This document shows positions 11,201-22,246 of a stretch of DNA of 64,000 bases, one piece after another; position 1 is the first letter of the stretch; every line of letters starts with the position of its first letter. The DNA lies in the NCBI RefSeq assembly GCF_002234675.1, contig NC_019871.2, positions 14,850,331 through 14,914,330 of the forward strand, written 5' to 3'. Both the position numbers and the translations under genes were made by a program. A model generated the notes under the pieces. The model did no database searches and was not told the origin of the DNA. It worked only from the letters and a program-made list of their open reading frames with translations. The stretch is from Oryzias latipes (taxonomy: Eukaryota > Chordata > Actinopteri > Beloniformes > Adrianichthyidae).

Positions 11201-14200
11201 CAGAAGCTGAAGATTGGCAACGAGCAGAGTCCAGGCGACAAAAAGGCAGAGATGGAGGCAGATCAGGGTATGTTTCAGAGATGCAGAACTTTTCCAGGGT
11301 TTCCCCTTCTGTTGTATCCCAGCTGAACTGTCCATTTCCTGTAGTTCCCAATGGACCTGCTGAGTCCGACTCAGAACCAGCCAATCAGATGAGCTGGAAG
11401 GAGGGACGTCAGTTACTACGAAAGTAAGACCTCTCTAATACCTGTCCCACTACTGATCTTTTGTTTTTCCTTTGTGTTTGATTAATGAGACTCTACAGTT
11501 GCAGCTATATTTAGTGCTCCTTTTCCCCCCTGGATCTGTAGATATCTGGAGGAAGTGGGTTATTCAGATACCATCCTGGACATGCGCTCCAAACGCGTGC
11601 GATCCCTGCTGGGTCGCAGCAGCCCAGAGTCTAATGGCCCCCCACCAAGCGAGAGCTGCAATGAGCCTGAACCGCGAGCAGGTGGAGAATCCCTATTAGT
11701 CAGACAGATAGAAGAGCAGATCAAAAGGTGAGATCACAGCAGCAGGTTCCACTGCTCAGACATGCTGACATTCATTGGTGCACTTCACGTTTTCAGCACT
11801 GTTTGAATGAAGACTCTGCATGATTAACCCTTGTGCTATCTTGTGGGGTCCAGATTACCCCACCCTTACATTGATGTGTTATCGCTACCATGACAAGGGT
11901 GGAGAGGTAGGGCTGGGCGATATGGACTAAATATAAAATCTCCGATTTTATTTTTTTTTAATTCGATTTCCGATTCCCCCCCCCCCCACTTAAGGAAAGC
12001 AATAAGTACAAACGTCAGACAACTCAAGTTAAAGCAAAATTTTCTTTTATTTAATCGAACGCAAGACAAATGTAACCCCCATTTCTAGGATGAATAATAA
12101 ATACATGAACACACTCTTGGAATCAAAGTCCCAGCTGTGTTTTACGTCACACTTTGTAGTCTAGGCTAAAAGGAGACAATTCACCTTGAGAGTAGCACCA
12201 TTTCCTAAAGGATTAACAATACAGCTCATATCTGGGGTCTAAGGTTTTAATTAAATTAATAAACCCCGTCTTCACCACTGTATATATGGTACCATGTCTT
12301 TGGCTATATGCAAAGCGACCGCTTCAGTGATTGTTCTCCACCGTGCCCCTTTTCTAGGGATGGGTACAGAGCCCCGGTATTGAACGAGCCCCGGGGCAAC
12401 ATTCTTATACCACAGTATCCGTAAGACCTGACCTCAACGGCTCTGCTATCTGGACTGGAGAAGTCGCTTTTTTTTTTGTGTCCCACAAAATATAAACTAG
12501 AGCTGTGACGGTGTGGGATTTTTGATCACCGCGGTGATGAAGCAGCAGGAGTCGCGGTCAACCGTCAAATACTGATGCACACACCTACAGTGCCCTCTAG
12601 TGGTTGTTAGTGGGAAAATAACACACTTGAGATCAGTCCTTTAAAAAAAATCACAAATAAGTTGCACCCCAGGCCAAAAGATGCAAAAATAAAAACACAA
12701 CTTGTACTCTTAAAAAATAAATAAAACTAAAACTATTTGGTGTGAAAATAATAGATTTGGGGAGTTTTTGTACATGTAAGTTCAGTTTGTAAATTGTTAA
12801 AATAAATCAATTTAAGCTCTTTATCAGCTTTCAGGTTTGCAAATGTGATGCTCTTATGTAATATTATTTGAGGTTAATCTGCCGTCCCCTGGATTGTATT
12901 GTACTAAGATCCTTAATCCTTACAAAATACTTCTGTTTAACATGTGTGTCTTAAAGGTGCTTCTATTTTTTATGAAAACTGAAAGCTTATAAATATTTGG
13001 AAAAATAGTTTTTATTGCAAATTATTTCCACACTAAATTAAATTAAAATGCCTAAAGGGAGCCTAAAATGTGCTTTTTGCTATACTTTTTATGGGGATTA
13101 TTTATGTTTTTACAAATGTCAGTCTGACACTATTCTAATAATTTGTTATGAATGTATGAACATGCCTTTGATGTGGTGAAAGGATCAATAATTTAGGTGT
13201 GAGTTTGTGTGTATGTTTTGATGAAAAATGCTCGCTGAACGCTCAAAACTGTGTTTTTGTCTGTAGGAACGCAGGCAAAGAAAGCTCAAAGGTACATGTC
13301 GGTGGCTCTGTGTTGGACAAGATCCCTTTCCTTCATGGTTGTGAAGACGATGATGAAGATGACAGCGACGAGGATGATGACTTCCAAGGCATAGCCACCG
13401 ACTGCATCGACGGTCCACGAAAGAGTAAAAAGTCTCGTGTAAAGGTCTGATCAGTGATGAGATTGAAAGAAAAATGATCTGTAAAGTGTTAACTCTGACT
13501 GAGAAATGGGGGCTTGTCATACGCTGTCTTGTCCCCGCCCAGATGAGTTCGGAGCCCATGACTACGGACCTGGACCCCGAGGACGAGGAGGATGAAGATG
13601 ACTCGGAAGATGCCCTCAGTGAATTTGACTTTCTTGGCTCGGGGGAGGATGGGGAGGGGGCGGGAGAGGCCCGGATCTCTGGGGATGGACGGGAGTTAGG
13701 TATGCTGTTGCCGTAGCAACATCAGCAGCTCTGCCAGAATCACTGCCAGCAGAGAGTACCTGTCATTTTTCTTCTTTTTTTTTTCTGCCTTCCCTTGCTC
13801 ACCTTTTTACTTCTCATTGTGTCCTGGCATCTCTTCTTGTCAATAAAACCAACCTCTTTTCCCAACCACCTGTCTCTGTCCTGTTTCACGAGCCGTCACC
13901 CTGTGACTCTATAGTTGTGTGCCTGTCAACTCTGTCTGTACATGTACCTCCTGTGGTTAAGGAGTCATTTCAAAGGTTATCAAGCATGCTGCCTTTTTTC
14001 CTGTGTGCTTCATATTTCACTATTGAATCACATTTACTCAGTGGCTGTCTGCAATTTCCAAATGGAAAACAAAAACTATGAATTGATCTCCTTTGATTGC
14101 ATCACAGTTTAAGAGCGTATCTTTGTGATTGTTTCTGGCTGGGTTTGTTCCATCTGTTCATGTTGGCCTCACCGTCCTCCATCCACCCCTGGGCATGACT

Positions 14201-17200
14201 GGATCTTTTGTTTCTCTCTTCTGGCTGGGTTCAGAGAACCACAGGAACAAGTTACAGGGCATGATCTCGGACTTCCCCCCTAAACCCACCCCACCACCCT
14301 CTGTATCAGGACAGGGACGCTCCGGGGAAGGTAAGAACTCAGTGTTTAATGTGCCACATTAGCAGACAAAGATGAAAGAAAACAGACACAAATAGGGATT
14401 TGTGACTCTTAAATATGATTCATAAATCTGATGGGAATTCTCAATTGTAGCTTTGGCTTTAAAATTCCTCTTGAAAGACTTGGACGTCTTTTTCCACACC
14501 TGTGAATATTTGTGAAGAACTGTCAAAGATTTGGTCATTCTTCTTAAAAACGTTTGTGCTTTCCCACATCTGGCCTCTAGGTGGTGCATTAGGCTTTTCT
14601 TCAGACGTCTTCATCATGGATGCTGTTGGAGGAGGCGACATGAACCTGGGCGAACTGGCTGATCTAACGGTCGCCAATGACAACGATCTCTCTATGGATG
14701 TAATTACAGATTTCCCCCCTTCTATGCTGATACATTTTTATGTGTAAATAAATAGTCTTATTTGTTGGTCTTGGGGTCCCATCAGATGCAGGACAACAGA
14801 GACGAGTTCAAGAAGACGTGGAACCCCCGTTTCACGCTCCGCAGCCACTTCGACGCCATTCGGGCTTTGACCTTTCACCCCAACCAGGCGGTGCTGCTCA
14901 CAGCCTCTGAGGATGGCACGCTAAAGCTGTGGAACCTTAACAAGGCCATGCATTCGAAAAAGTAGGAGCTTTTCCACCCACTTGTTTACGCATTTAGTAC
15001 TTTGCTCTTTCTGCTATTGCACAAATGGACTCAAAGTGAGTGGAGAAATCGCAGTTTTACAAAAGATGTGCCCTTCACAGGAACGCGGCGTTGGACGTTG
15101 AGCCCATCTACACATTCCGAGCACACTGGTGAGTTCAGTCTGAGGCAAACACTCATTCCACACATTCACAAGTTGAATTCATTCGTGGCTGTCTTTGTGT
15201 AGTGGACCTGTTCTCTCATTGACCATGAGTGAGGATGGAGAGTCCTGCTACAGTGGAGGCTTGGATGGAACCGTCAGATGCTGGAAGATGCCCGACCTCA
15301 ATGTTGACCCCTATGATAACTACGGTTAGTCTTTACCTGCTGCTGAGCATTTTTCATAAATGTACGAGAAACGCTTTACCAATGTTCTGCAAAACGTTTT
15401 TCTGCATGTAGATCCGAGCATCGAGAGCAGTGTGCTAACAGGCCATGAGGACAGTGTGTGGGGTCTGACTTATTCCACCGCCCACCATCGCCTCGCTTCA
15501 TGTTCGGCCGATGGCACCGTCCGCATCTGGGACCCACAGAACTCATCTCCCTGTGTGTCCGTCTTCAATAAAGAGAGAGGTAAGTGGTGACAAAGCCCAG
15601 AGCTCAACAGGAAAACTAAAATCATTTCAAAAGATTAAAAAAAATTAAGCTTCCTCAAAAATCTGGCAACATTTTGCAAAACACAAAGAAAACACGAGGA
15701 AACATGAAACACATTCTTAGTTTGGCTAGAAATATATTTGAGAGATTGACAAGAGATTACAAACACAACAGGATACTTTGTAAGAAAAACTTGTATTAGT
15801 AAGTATATTACAATTACTTACACTAAAAGAGTTTCTACTACACCCATAATAGCAATAACCTTAAAGTGATCATTTTAAAACTCCAGAAATTGATATTTTT
15901 TTCAAATTCTTGACACACAAAAATGACAAATGTATCTATATATTTTTTTTCTCACTAAATTCGAAAATATCTTAAACATCTATTTATGAGTCAATGTATT
16001 TTTTGTACTTTTTTGTTTCTGGTATCAGGTTTAAGAATAAGAGCTGTTTAAGAAACACACCAGAACTATCTAAAAAATTTACTGGAGTCACGTAACATTT
16101 TGCTAACACTGGATTTGTGTCACATTAAATTGTTTTGTACAAAAGGACAGATATCTGAAAAAAGATTTGAAATAGACAGTCGATTGTTTTATTTTTTAGA
16201 CATTTAAATGTCCTATTTCTACTAGATTTCACATTCCTTCTGCTTTGACTCAGTGCTTGTCACAGTTGTTCGCCTTCACATGTCCAAAGTGTTGTTTTGT
16301 CAAAAGACATCACTGCTGTTGTGTTTATTGTGAGGAAACCCCCCCAATAGTCTTAATTCTATTTTGACTTCTATCAGAACATGGCACGCCCACTTCAGTG
16401 GCTTTTGTGGCGACTGACCCCAGCCAGGTGGTGGCGTCCTTCGACGGCGGTGAGACCGTGCTCTTCGACCTCAACACAGAGCAGATCGTCATTGCTCTGG
16501 AGACGCAAACAAAAGATGGTACGGTCCGGACGTGCTGACCTTTAAACTTTGACCGTGTTCTAAACTAGAAATAATATGATGACAAGTAAACTATAAAACG
16601 CTGAATCCTTTTGTTTTGCAGGCAGCCAGCTGATTAACCGCGTCGCCAGCCACCCCGCTGAACCGGTTTCTATCACTGCACATGAGGACCGCACCATTCG
16701 CTTCCTTGACAACAAAACAGGTAATGGCTGAATGTGTTTACCCCGTTCTGTTATTCCATTAGTGGAATGTTTTTTTTTCTCAGCATGTAAATGAATGTAA
16801 GAAAACCGTCTTTTGTGTGTTTTGTGTAGGTAAAGTTGTTCACTCAATGGTGGCTCACCTGGATGCAGTCACCTGCCTCACCACAGACCCTAAAGGCACT
16901 TACCTCGTTTCTGGCAGTGAGTAGTTCTCAGCGTTTTTACTAAAAAAAAAAAAAAAAAAAAAAAAAAAGCTGCATGTCACTCTTTATTAGACCAGATAAC
17001 CTTCACGCAGATATCTAATTGACAACTTCCTTTAGCTGTGATACTTCCAAGTTGTTTTTCTCCGAACACCCTTGTCTGTCCCCTCCACAGGCCATGACTG
17101 CTCGGTGCGCCTGTGGATGCTGGACAACAGGACGTGCGTCCAGGAGATCACCGCCCACAGGAAGAAGCACGATGAGGCCATTCATGATGTGGCCTTCCAC

Positions 17201-17260
17201 TCCTCACAGCCCTTCATTGCCAGCGCTGGCGCCGATGCACTTGCCAAGATCTTTGTGTGA
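4877..17260 (+). CDS. strn4: Striatin-4 (zinedin), full gene
   Basis: Seventeen coding exons join in frame to 783 codons: 4877-5221, 10961-11064, 11191-11267, 11345-11423, 11542-11727, 13267-13444, 13543-13699, 14235-14330, 14581-14699, 14786-14961, 15081-15128, 15203-15324, 15412-15579, 16378-16518, 16622-16720, 16830-16916, 17091-17260. All introns are GT-AG. Striatins are scaffolds and regulatory (B''') subunits of PP2A that organise the STRIPAK kinase/phosphatase complex at the cytoplasmic side of membranes. The order is low-complexity N-terminus, caveolin-binding/coiled-coil segment (about 85-150), acidic linker with a conserved EFDFL motif, then WD40 repeats from about residue 460 to the end (LAKIFV then stop). 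Human STRN4 has about 753 residues. The paralogue name rests on synteny with fkrp and prkd2. Confidence 0.95.
5222..10960 (+). other. strn4 intron 1
   Basis: 5.7 kb intron with no coding exon that I can support. It contains long T-rich runs, a CTC repeat near 7458-7470, a possible eroded SINE tail near 7483-7500 (GGGTCAAATGCGGG), a perfect short hairpin at 9019-9051, and ATT trinucleotides near 9163-9175. The short open frames present look random. Confidence 0.7.
9019..9051. other. Perfect 11 bp inverted repeat (hairpin) in strn4 intron 1
   Basis: CCGTGCCACTG and CAGTGGCACGG are exact reverse complements separated by an 11-base loop. The stem is GC-rich and stands out in AT-rich intron. It is too short for a typical miRNA precursor. 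Function unknown. Confidence 0.5.
10961..11727 (+). CDS. strn4: strn4 exons 2-5: coiled coil and linker
   Basis: Exons 10961-11064, 11191-11267, 11345-11423 and 11542-11727. Exon 2 carries the striatin signature AFLQGERKGQENMKQDLVRR and the helix ending in EYALKQER, which is the dimerisation and PP2A-binding coiled coil. Exons 3-5 carry SKYQKLK, a Pro/Ser/Glu-rich linker, and the conserved RQLLRKYLEEVGYSDTILDM block followed by basic SKRVRSLLG. The three introns within this group are short (80-130 bp). Striatins also bind calmodulin through a basic amphipathic helix just beyond the coiled coil; this placement is family knowledge. Confidence 0.93.
11824..11909 (+). mobile_element. Truncated piggyBac-like MITE, 5' end only
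   Basis: Starts TTAACCCTTGTGCTATC, the same terminus as the complete element at 37646-37856, and the two agree through CCCCACCCTTACATTGA and CTACCATGACAA. This copy carries about 13 extra internal bases (around GGGGTCCAGATTA). Similarity stops where an hAT-type terminus begins (AGGGCTGGGCGATAT). The right half is not found downstream. Confidence 0.6.
11910..12660. mobile_element. Cluster of hAT-type element fragments in strn4 intron 5
   Basis: Three sequences resembling hAT-family termini lie in one intron, in the same orientation: AGGGCTGGGCGATATGG near 11909, TAGGGATGGGTACAGAGCCC near 12355, and TAGAGCTGTGACGGT near 12498. The last is followed by a body containing ACCGCGGTGAT. A poly-C run (about 11976-11988) interrupts the first. 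No transposase frame is present, so these are non-autonomous or decayed. Exact ends and target duplications could not be fixed by eye. Confidence 0.55.
12661..13266 (+). other. Rest of strn4 intron 5
   Basis: AT-rich intronic sequence up to the exon 6 acceptor (CTGTAG). No further repeat or exon is supported. Confidence 0.6.
13267..14699 (+). CDS. strn4: strn4 exons 6-9: acidic linker
   Basis: Exons 13267-13444, 13543-13699, 14235-14330 and 14581-14699. Exon 6 has a long Asp/Glu tract (EDDDEDDSDEDDD) then a basic KSKKSRVK end. Exon 7 has a second acidic tract and the striatin-conserved EFDFL...EDGEGAGEAR..SGDG. Exons 8 and 9 carry the Pro-rich PPKPTPPPS segment and LGELADLTVAN before the WD40 domain. 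The exon 6 donor is weak (AAG|GTCTGA). An alternative six bases earlier (CGT|GTAAAG) keeps the frame, so the exact end is uncertain by two codons. Intron 6 is only 98 bp and carries an immediate in-frame TGA. Confidence 0.9.
13707..13720. promoter_or_regulatory. X-box-like palindrome in strn4 intron 7
   Basis: GTTGCCGTAGCAAC matches the RFX X-box pattern (GTNRCC, short spacer, RGYAAC) with both half-sites intact. It begins eight bases after the end of exon 7. Occupancy is unknown. Confidence 0.3.
14786..17260 (+). CDS. strn4: strn4 exons 10-17: WD40 propeller
   Basis: Exons 14786-14961, 15081-15128, 15203-15324, 15412-15579, 16378-16518, 16622-16720, 16830-16916 and 17091-17260, residues 448-783. 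Typical WD repeat ends are visible: ASEDGTLKLWNL, GGLDGTVRCWKM, SADGTVRIWDP, HEDRTIRFLD, GSHDCSVRLWML and a closing AGADALAKIFV. Repeat starts include LRSHFDAIRALTFHP, LTGHEDSVWGLTYS and MVAHLDAVTCLTTDP. The striatin propeller docks STRIPAK partners such as MOB4/phocein and GCK-III kinases (family knowledge). Intron 13 (15580-16377, about 0.8 kb) is AT-rich with nothing else recognised. Confidence 0.94.
16942..16968 (+). repeat. Poly(A) tract in strn4 intron 16
   Basis: An uninterrupted run of about 27 A, 25 bases after the exon 16 donor, in an intron of only 174 bp. It may be the tail of an old retro-insertion or a simple slippage tract; no element is attached. Confidence 0.8.
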
Positions 17261-18094
17261 CGGCTCTGTTGTCATTCTGGTGAGAGCACAGGTTTCAAAA
17301 ACAAAAACAAATGAACAATTTGTTGAATTCGTCTGACATTTAGATTTTGAAAATCCACAAACCAGTTCCAGTTCATCGAGGGCAGCCAAGTTGTGAAATT
17401 GTGGTCAAAATACAGAGAAAATTGATTTCCCTGACAAAACTGACAAAAGAGCCTTGCATATAAGGAGACAGTTGTGTCCTATCCTTTCTTTTCAAGACAA
17501 AGATTAAAAATGGTTTTAAATTATTTTTTTAGGTAGATCCAAAACTCTTTGCAGATTTTAACTGCAAATTTATGCTGCAAAAGCCAAATTTTCATCCTGT
17601 GATAAGATTTTTCTGGTGACTAACTAGGTTTACAAAACAAACGCGCTCCCTATTAAGTCATTTTGAAATAGTTCTTATTAAAAAAAAACAAAAACACAAT
17701 TTTAGATGCTCTAACAATATTTCTGGACAAAAGGGATAACTTTAGTAAACGTTTTCACCAAAGGTCAGATCCACTTTTCTGTTTTTTCTAAAGTAGCAAA
17801 ACCAAGAAATGCAGGAATTCAGTGGAATTATATTAATTCAATTGCATATCTAGATGGAATTATTTATATAGTTGATTTAAACCTTTTTTATTTACTTAGT
17901 GAATTAAATATATTTTAAAACAATACACATGGGTCTGATTGTGCTTAAACTAGAATGTCTTTGATCAATAAAATTAGTTTCACTTTGATCTGACAGGAAA
18001 TTAAGTTTATTGTCTGTGTTGCATTTTGACAGTTTCCTGTTGGTGTTTATTTTTTTTTACCCATAAATCCAAACAACAGGCTTGTCTGCTCAAA

Positions 18095-18502
18095 CCATTG
18101 ACTGTATATGGTGTCACCCATAGAAAATGGCTCATTTCCAGGTTCAAATGAATTGAGTCGCCTTTGTTTTGTCATACCAGACGACCCCAGTGAGCAGTTA
18201 TCTGTTTCTATGGCAACCACTCTCTCCAATCAGGAGTGAGCTTGACCACAGACTCTGAAGAATCCGTCAAAGATTTTGACCACACCTCATTCATTTATTG
18301 AGGCATTTGATTGGTCTGTTTTATTTGCTTGAATACAGAAAATAATCGGATTAGCATGTAGATGCTAATCCGATGTACTAACTGTTTATTTTTCCAATAG
18401 AAGTCTGGTGGAATTTTGGCTTCGTGAGGCCAGCAGGCACTTCCTGTTTAAAACATCAGGGGGGAGGGGCCAATCAGTTCAGTTGTCATATACAGTCAGT
18501 GG
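18095..18502. mobile_element. MITE with CCATTGACTGTATATG-type inverted termini
   Basis: Left end CCATTGACTGTATATG and right end CATATACAGTCAGTGG are inverted repeats with one mismatch in 16. TCAAA is present immediately outside both ends, as a 5 bp target duplication. The element is 408 bp with no coding capacity and contains a perfect 13 bp stem with a 4-base loop at 18345-18374. A longer element at 61194-61812 has a very similar terminus, which suggests the same superfamily, unassigned here. Confidence 0.6.
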
Positions 18503-21500
18503 TCAAAAACACATGGTTGGGTGATAATAGCAGATTTCCCCTTAGCAGAGCCTCATATTACAAAAGAAACGCCCCTTTTAACCCAAAAGAACCCAAAGTG
18601 ACATCAGTGTAACAGAAGAACATCAGGAAATGGGTTGTGTTGTCATTTTCCTTTGAGGAAAAAATGGGTCTGGGTTCTTGTTGGTTCTGTCACTTGTGAA
18701 GTGCTTCTGGTCTAACCTTTAATAAAAAATGTTATATCTTATTATTATTTTCTTTTTTTTACAGTTTTCAGCTACAACTACCACAGAGACGACAGTGGAC
18801 CAGCTATGTCTGCTCCCCCTCTCACGCACAAAGACACACACAGACAGACTCACACATGCTCGTCCTGCACCCCACTGGCTGGGTCATCGGCACAGGACCC
18901 CACCCTTCTCTGACACCCCCCGTAAATCTTGTAATACTGATCACATCTTATTATGCTTATTTTTTTTAAAGATTTTTTAAAAAAATTCTTGCTGCTCTGT
19001 TTTCAAGTAATCTCATTTCAAGTAACACTTTTCTACACTACTTATATTATGTCTGGCTGTTTTCTAAGTTTTTTTTTATTTTATTTTTTTTGCTAGCATT
19101 TACTACAAAGCACTTGTACATGTTTATCTGCTTCAGCTGCTGACACTACCAATGTTTTGCATAAAAGACAATAAGGAAACGCCGCGCATGATGCATGAGG
19201 TCATTACATTTGAGATTTTCTTTACAGTAACTGAAGCACTCGTGCCTAATAAAACCACAAAGGCATCAAACAAACTGTTAACAGTGCCCAGTGTTTGCAT
19301 TGGGAAACCGTGTTTTACATTCCAAAGACTCCAGATAATATGTTTGTGTGCAGCATAAAAAATGCAGTCAACAACTTCTGACTTTGTTTAAATTGGGTTT
19401 TTGGGAGACGCTAGCAAACCAGAGTGAACCGATTAGCTTTATTTTATATGTTTACAAGAAAATTGGTCTCATCGTACATCTGAGCAGCTTCCCCCATGAT
19501 TCTTCCTCTGTTTACATGTCAGAATAAACGTTGCCGTGGTCTAGATGATAAAAAGGAAGTCCCGTGTGTGCGAATCGTTTCCACTGCAGACTGGCGCTCT
19601 GGCACCACTGTAAGCAGCTGCACACAGATCACAGGAGCTCAGTGTTGGCCTCTAGGGCCAGTCTGATAGCTCCGACGCCGATTCTGTCATTTGGTGCTTT
19701 TAACTGTACAGAGTGTGTATGTGAGTGTGGATTTGTATGTTTGTAGATGCCCTTGTTTAAACGCGGTGCTACAACAGGCCCTGTCCATCTGGATTCAGAA
19801 TCAGGGACCAGTTTTAGTGTCTGAGAAAGGAGAGGCTCGTTCATCAATCATTGTGTTTTTGAAAAGGTCTATTTTAAAAACATTTCAGCATTCACAGTCT
19901 CTGGTCTGCTCCTGATCCAAAGGATGTAAAGGCGTTGACCTTGAATGTTCTCGGCTTGATGAGTGAATAGGGATCAGCAGCACGTGTTACACTCAGATTC
20001 GCCTAAACTCAGAAAGGCTTTTTTCTTGAGGCAAGATGACAGTTTTGAATTTCGGATGCTAGTTGGACATTATTCGGCTTTTGTTTGATCCTCATGAAAC
20101 AAAACTTTAACAGATGTCCTGTGAAAACAGATTTTCTACCACAAAAGCTTTTGCAATAGTGACACAACAAAGCACCATATCTGATTTTTTTTTAAACTCA
20201 CCAAGGACTTGCTTCAAGAAAAAAAACTGTTCCCTTTTTTTTTTTTAACTTTATTTAGCTGTATCGATATCTGCATATGAATCTGTAGAATCAATATAGC
20301 TTGTAGTCCTAATGATTTCACCCTGCAACACTAACGCTTTTGGCTTCACACACAAAAGCGAGGACTGAAGATTGTCCGCCATCTTAATGTTGGCTGCTGT
20401 GGAGCGTGTGGCCCCCTAGAGGCAAAGGTTATGCACTGCAGCCAATGGTTTTCAAGTTTGCCTTTATGCAATAACAGCAGAACACCCACTGCTTTTCGTC
20501 TGTTAATGTTGTCTCTTTAATACTGTTTTTTGCTATTATGAGAATCACAGATAAAAAAAATAAATAAATAGTGGAACTGTCTGGTAGAACAGATGAACAG
20601 TGGAATTGTCCATAGCCGAGCGCTCCTTCACTGATCTTTCAAGGCCGACATTCATTCGCCATCTGTAAATATTTTGAAATCAGGGTGGCATCCTAGTGCT
20701 GGATCACTCTGCTGTTGCTTTGTCAAAGAGAAACAACCAGGTGCCACAACATTATTGCAGGCCATATAGTCTTGCTGTAATTTTTAAAAAATGTGTTTGT
20801 TCTGCTTTTGGCTCCTAATTGCACTATCCCTGAAAGTGGTTGCATAGTTCAGGAGTGGATAAACAGGGTGCAAAACCAATATTTTGTGTGTCTTTTTTGC
20901 ATTTTATTTTCAACTATGAAGAGGTTATTGATGGCCAGTTTTTTCCTTATTCCCTACACAACAAAATCTAGTTTGGCCTCTTAGGAAAATAAAGGACAAA
21001 TCAGTATAGTTTAATCAGTATTTTGCATAAAAGACGATTGAATGAGGTTGTAGATGATGACAATAGTTGCCATTTCATGCTGTAAATGTCTCATTTCTTT
21101 CTCCTTGCATTTATTTAATCATATGAATGATTATTTTGATGTGATTATACTGTAGAGTCAGAAGTAAGTCATTCTACTTTGCTAGGCTCACATCTTGGTT
21201 GTTATCAATAATGGCAATGTAGAACTTGTAAAAAAATAAATAAACTAAAATAAAATGGTTAAATAAAACAGCAGAAAAAAAGTTACCAGTCAGAGGCCAA
21301 GGTAAAGGACTCTAATTTCTTTGTGTTTTTTATTTTTTTAACCAGCAATTTATCACTGTGTGATATTTTGTACATCATATTAAGCCGGATTCAAACGATT
21401 TCCTCAAACTACAAGGGATAAAAGACCTGCTTTTTATTGATTTTTGTTTCATTATATATTTTTGACTGCATTCTAGCTTGTATCAAATGACTTTTGTTTA

Positions 21501-21527
21501 CGGGTCCCCTGTTGTACGTCATTCAGG

Positions 21528-21533
21528 AATAAA
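21528..21533 (+). terminator. Candidate strn4 poly(A) signal
   Basis: AATAAA, followed within 15 bases by a second AATAAA and then a GT/T-rich stretch (GTTAGAGTTGTCCTCTTTG) that could be the downstream element. It is the last good signal before the L2 fragment. It would imply a multi-kilobase 3' UTR, or a spliced one, so the call is tentative. Confidence 0.3.
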
Positions 21534-22007
21534 ATACAAAAAATAAAAATTTTGTACAGTGAGGTTAGAGTTGTCCTCTTTGATGCACTACACCGTAACA
21601 CGTTAACCCGTTAAAGCCAACTTTATCAAAGAATTAGAGAAAATTCATTGTTTTCTAATCGAGATGTTTTTTTTTAAACTTTTTGATAAAATAGATAAAA
21701 TATTTACAATATATATCTATATAGATATAGACGGTATCAAATATGATATGATGGTTTTTGCTCATAACAGTGTTAGTTTAAGATGCAAAAATATTTACAT
21801 TTGTTTTCAGGAAAAAGCACCTTTCTACTGTGCCACATATGAAAATGCTGGCAAATATTGTCCTTATTTATTTATTTTTTGCACAAGGCTTGCCATTCAT
21901 GATAGTTTGTTTTTTTAACCTGTTTAGTGGCTTTAATTCAGATGTATGTCTTCTTTATCGCATGATCATTCTAATTATCCTGAAAGAATCAGCCATCTTT
22001 TAAAAAT

Positions 22008-22246
22008 ATTCATCCATTTTAGAACCTGCTCTGTACCTTTTGGGGTCACAGGGTATTGGGGGAAGGCAGGGTACACCCTGTTAACGTGTTCCCACTCACA
22101 CCTAGGGGTATCACCAATCAGCCTTTGAAGTATGCTTTTGGACTGTGAGAGGAAGAAACTGTGAGTGCTTGGAGAAAACCTGCTGATGCAAACTCCAGTT
22201 GGGATTTGAACCAGCGCCATTTTGCTGAGAGGTGAGGAAGCAAATT
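22008..22246 (-). mobile_element. L2-type LINE fragment, antisense
   Basis: The plus strand shows the usual antisense L2 order found across teleosts: ATCCATTTTAGAACCTGCT, GGGGTCACAGGG, GGCAGGGTACACCCTG, CACTCACACCTAGGGGTA, TTTGGACTGTGAGAGGAAGA, ATGCAAACTCCAGTTGGGAT and TTGAACCAGCGCC. It is diverged, short and noncoding. Confidence 0.7.

Larger units (their letters stand above)
17261..21560 (+). other. strn4 3' region, probably including its 3' UTR
   Basis: No coding sequence. A GTGAGA donor lies 19 bases after the stop (17280) and a good acceptor with a long T-tract ends at 18764, so a 3' UTR intron is possible. AATAAA occurs at about 17967 and again at 21528, and several times between. The true polyadenylation site cannot be chosen from sequence alone. 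A complete MITE lies at 18095-18502. Confidence 0.45.
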
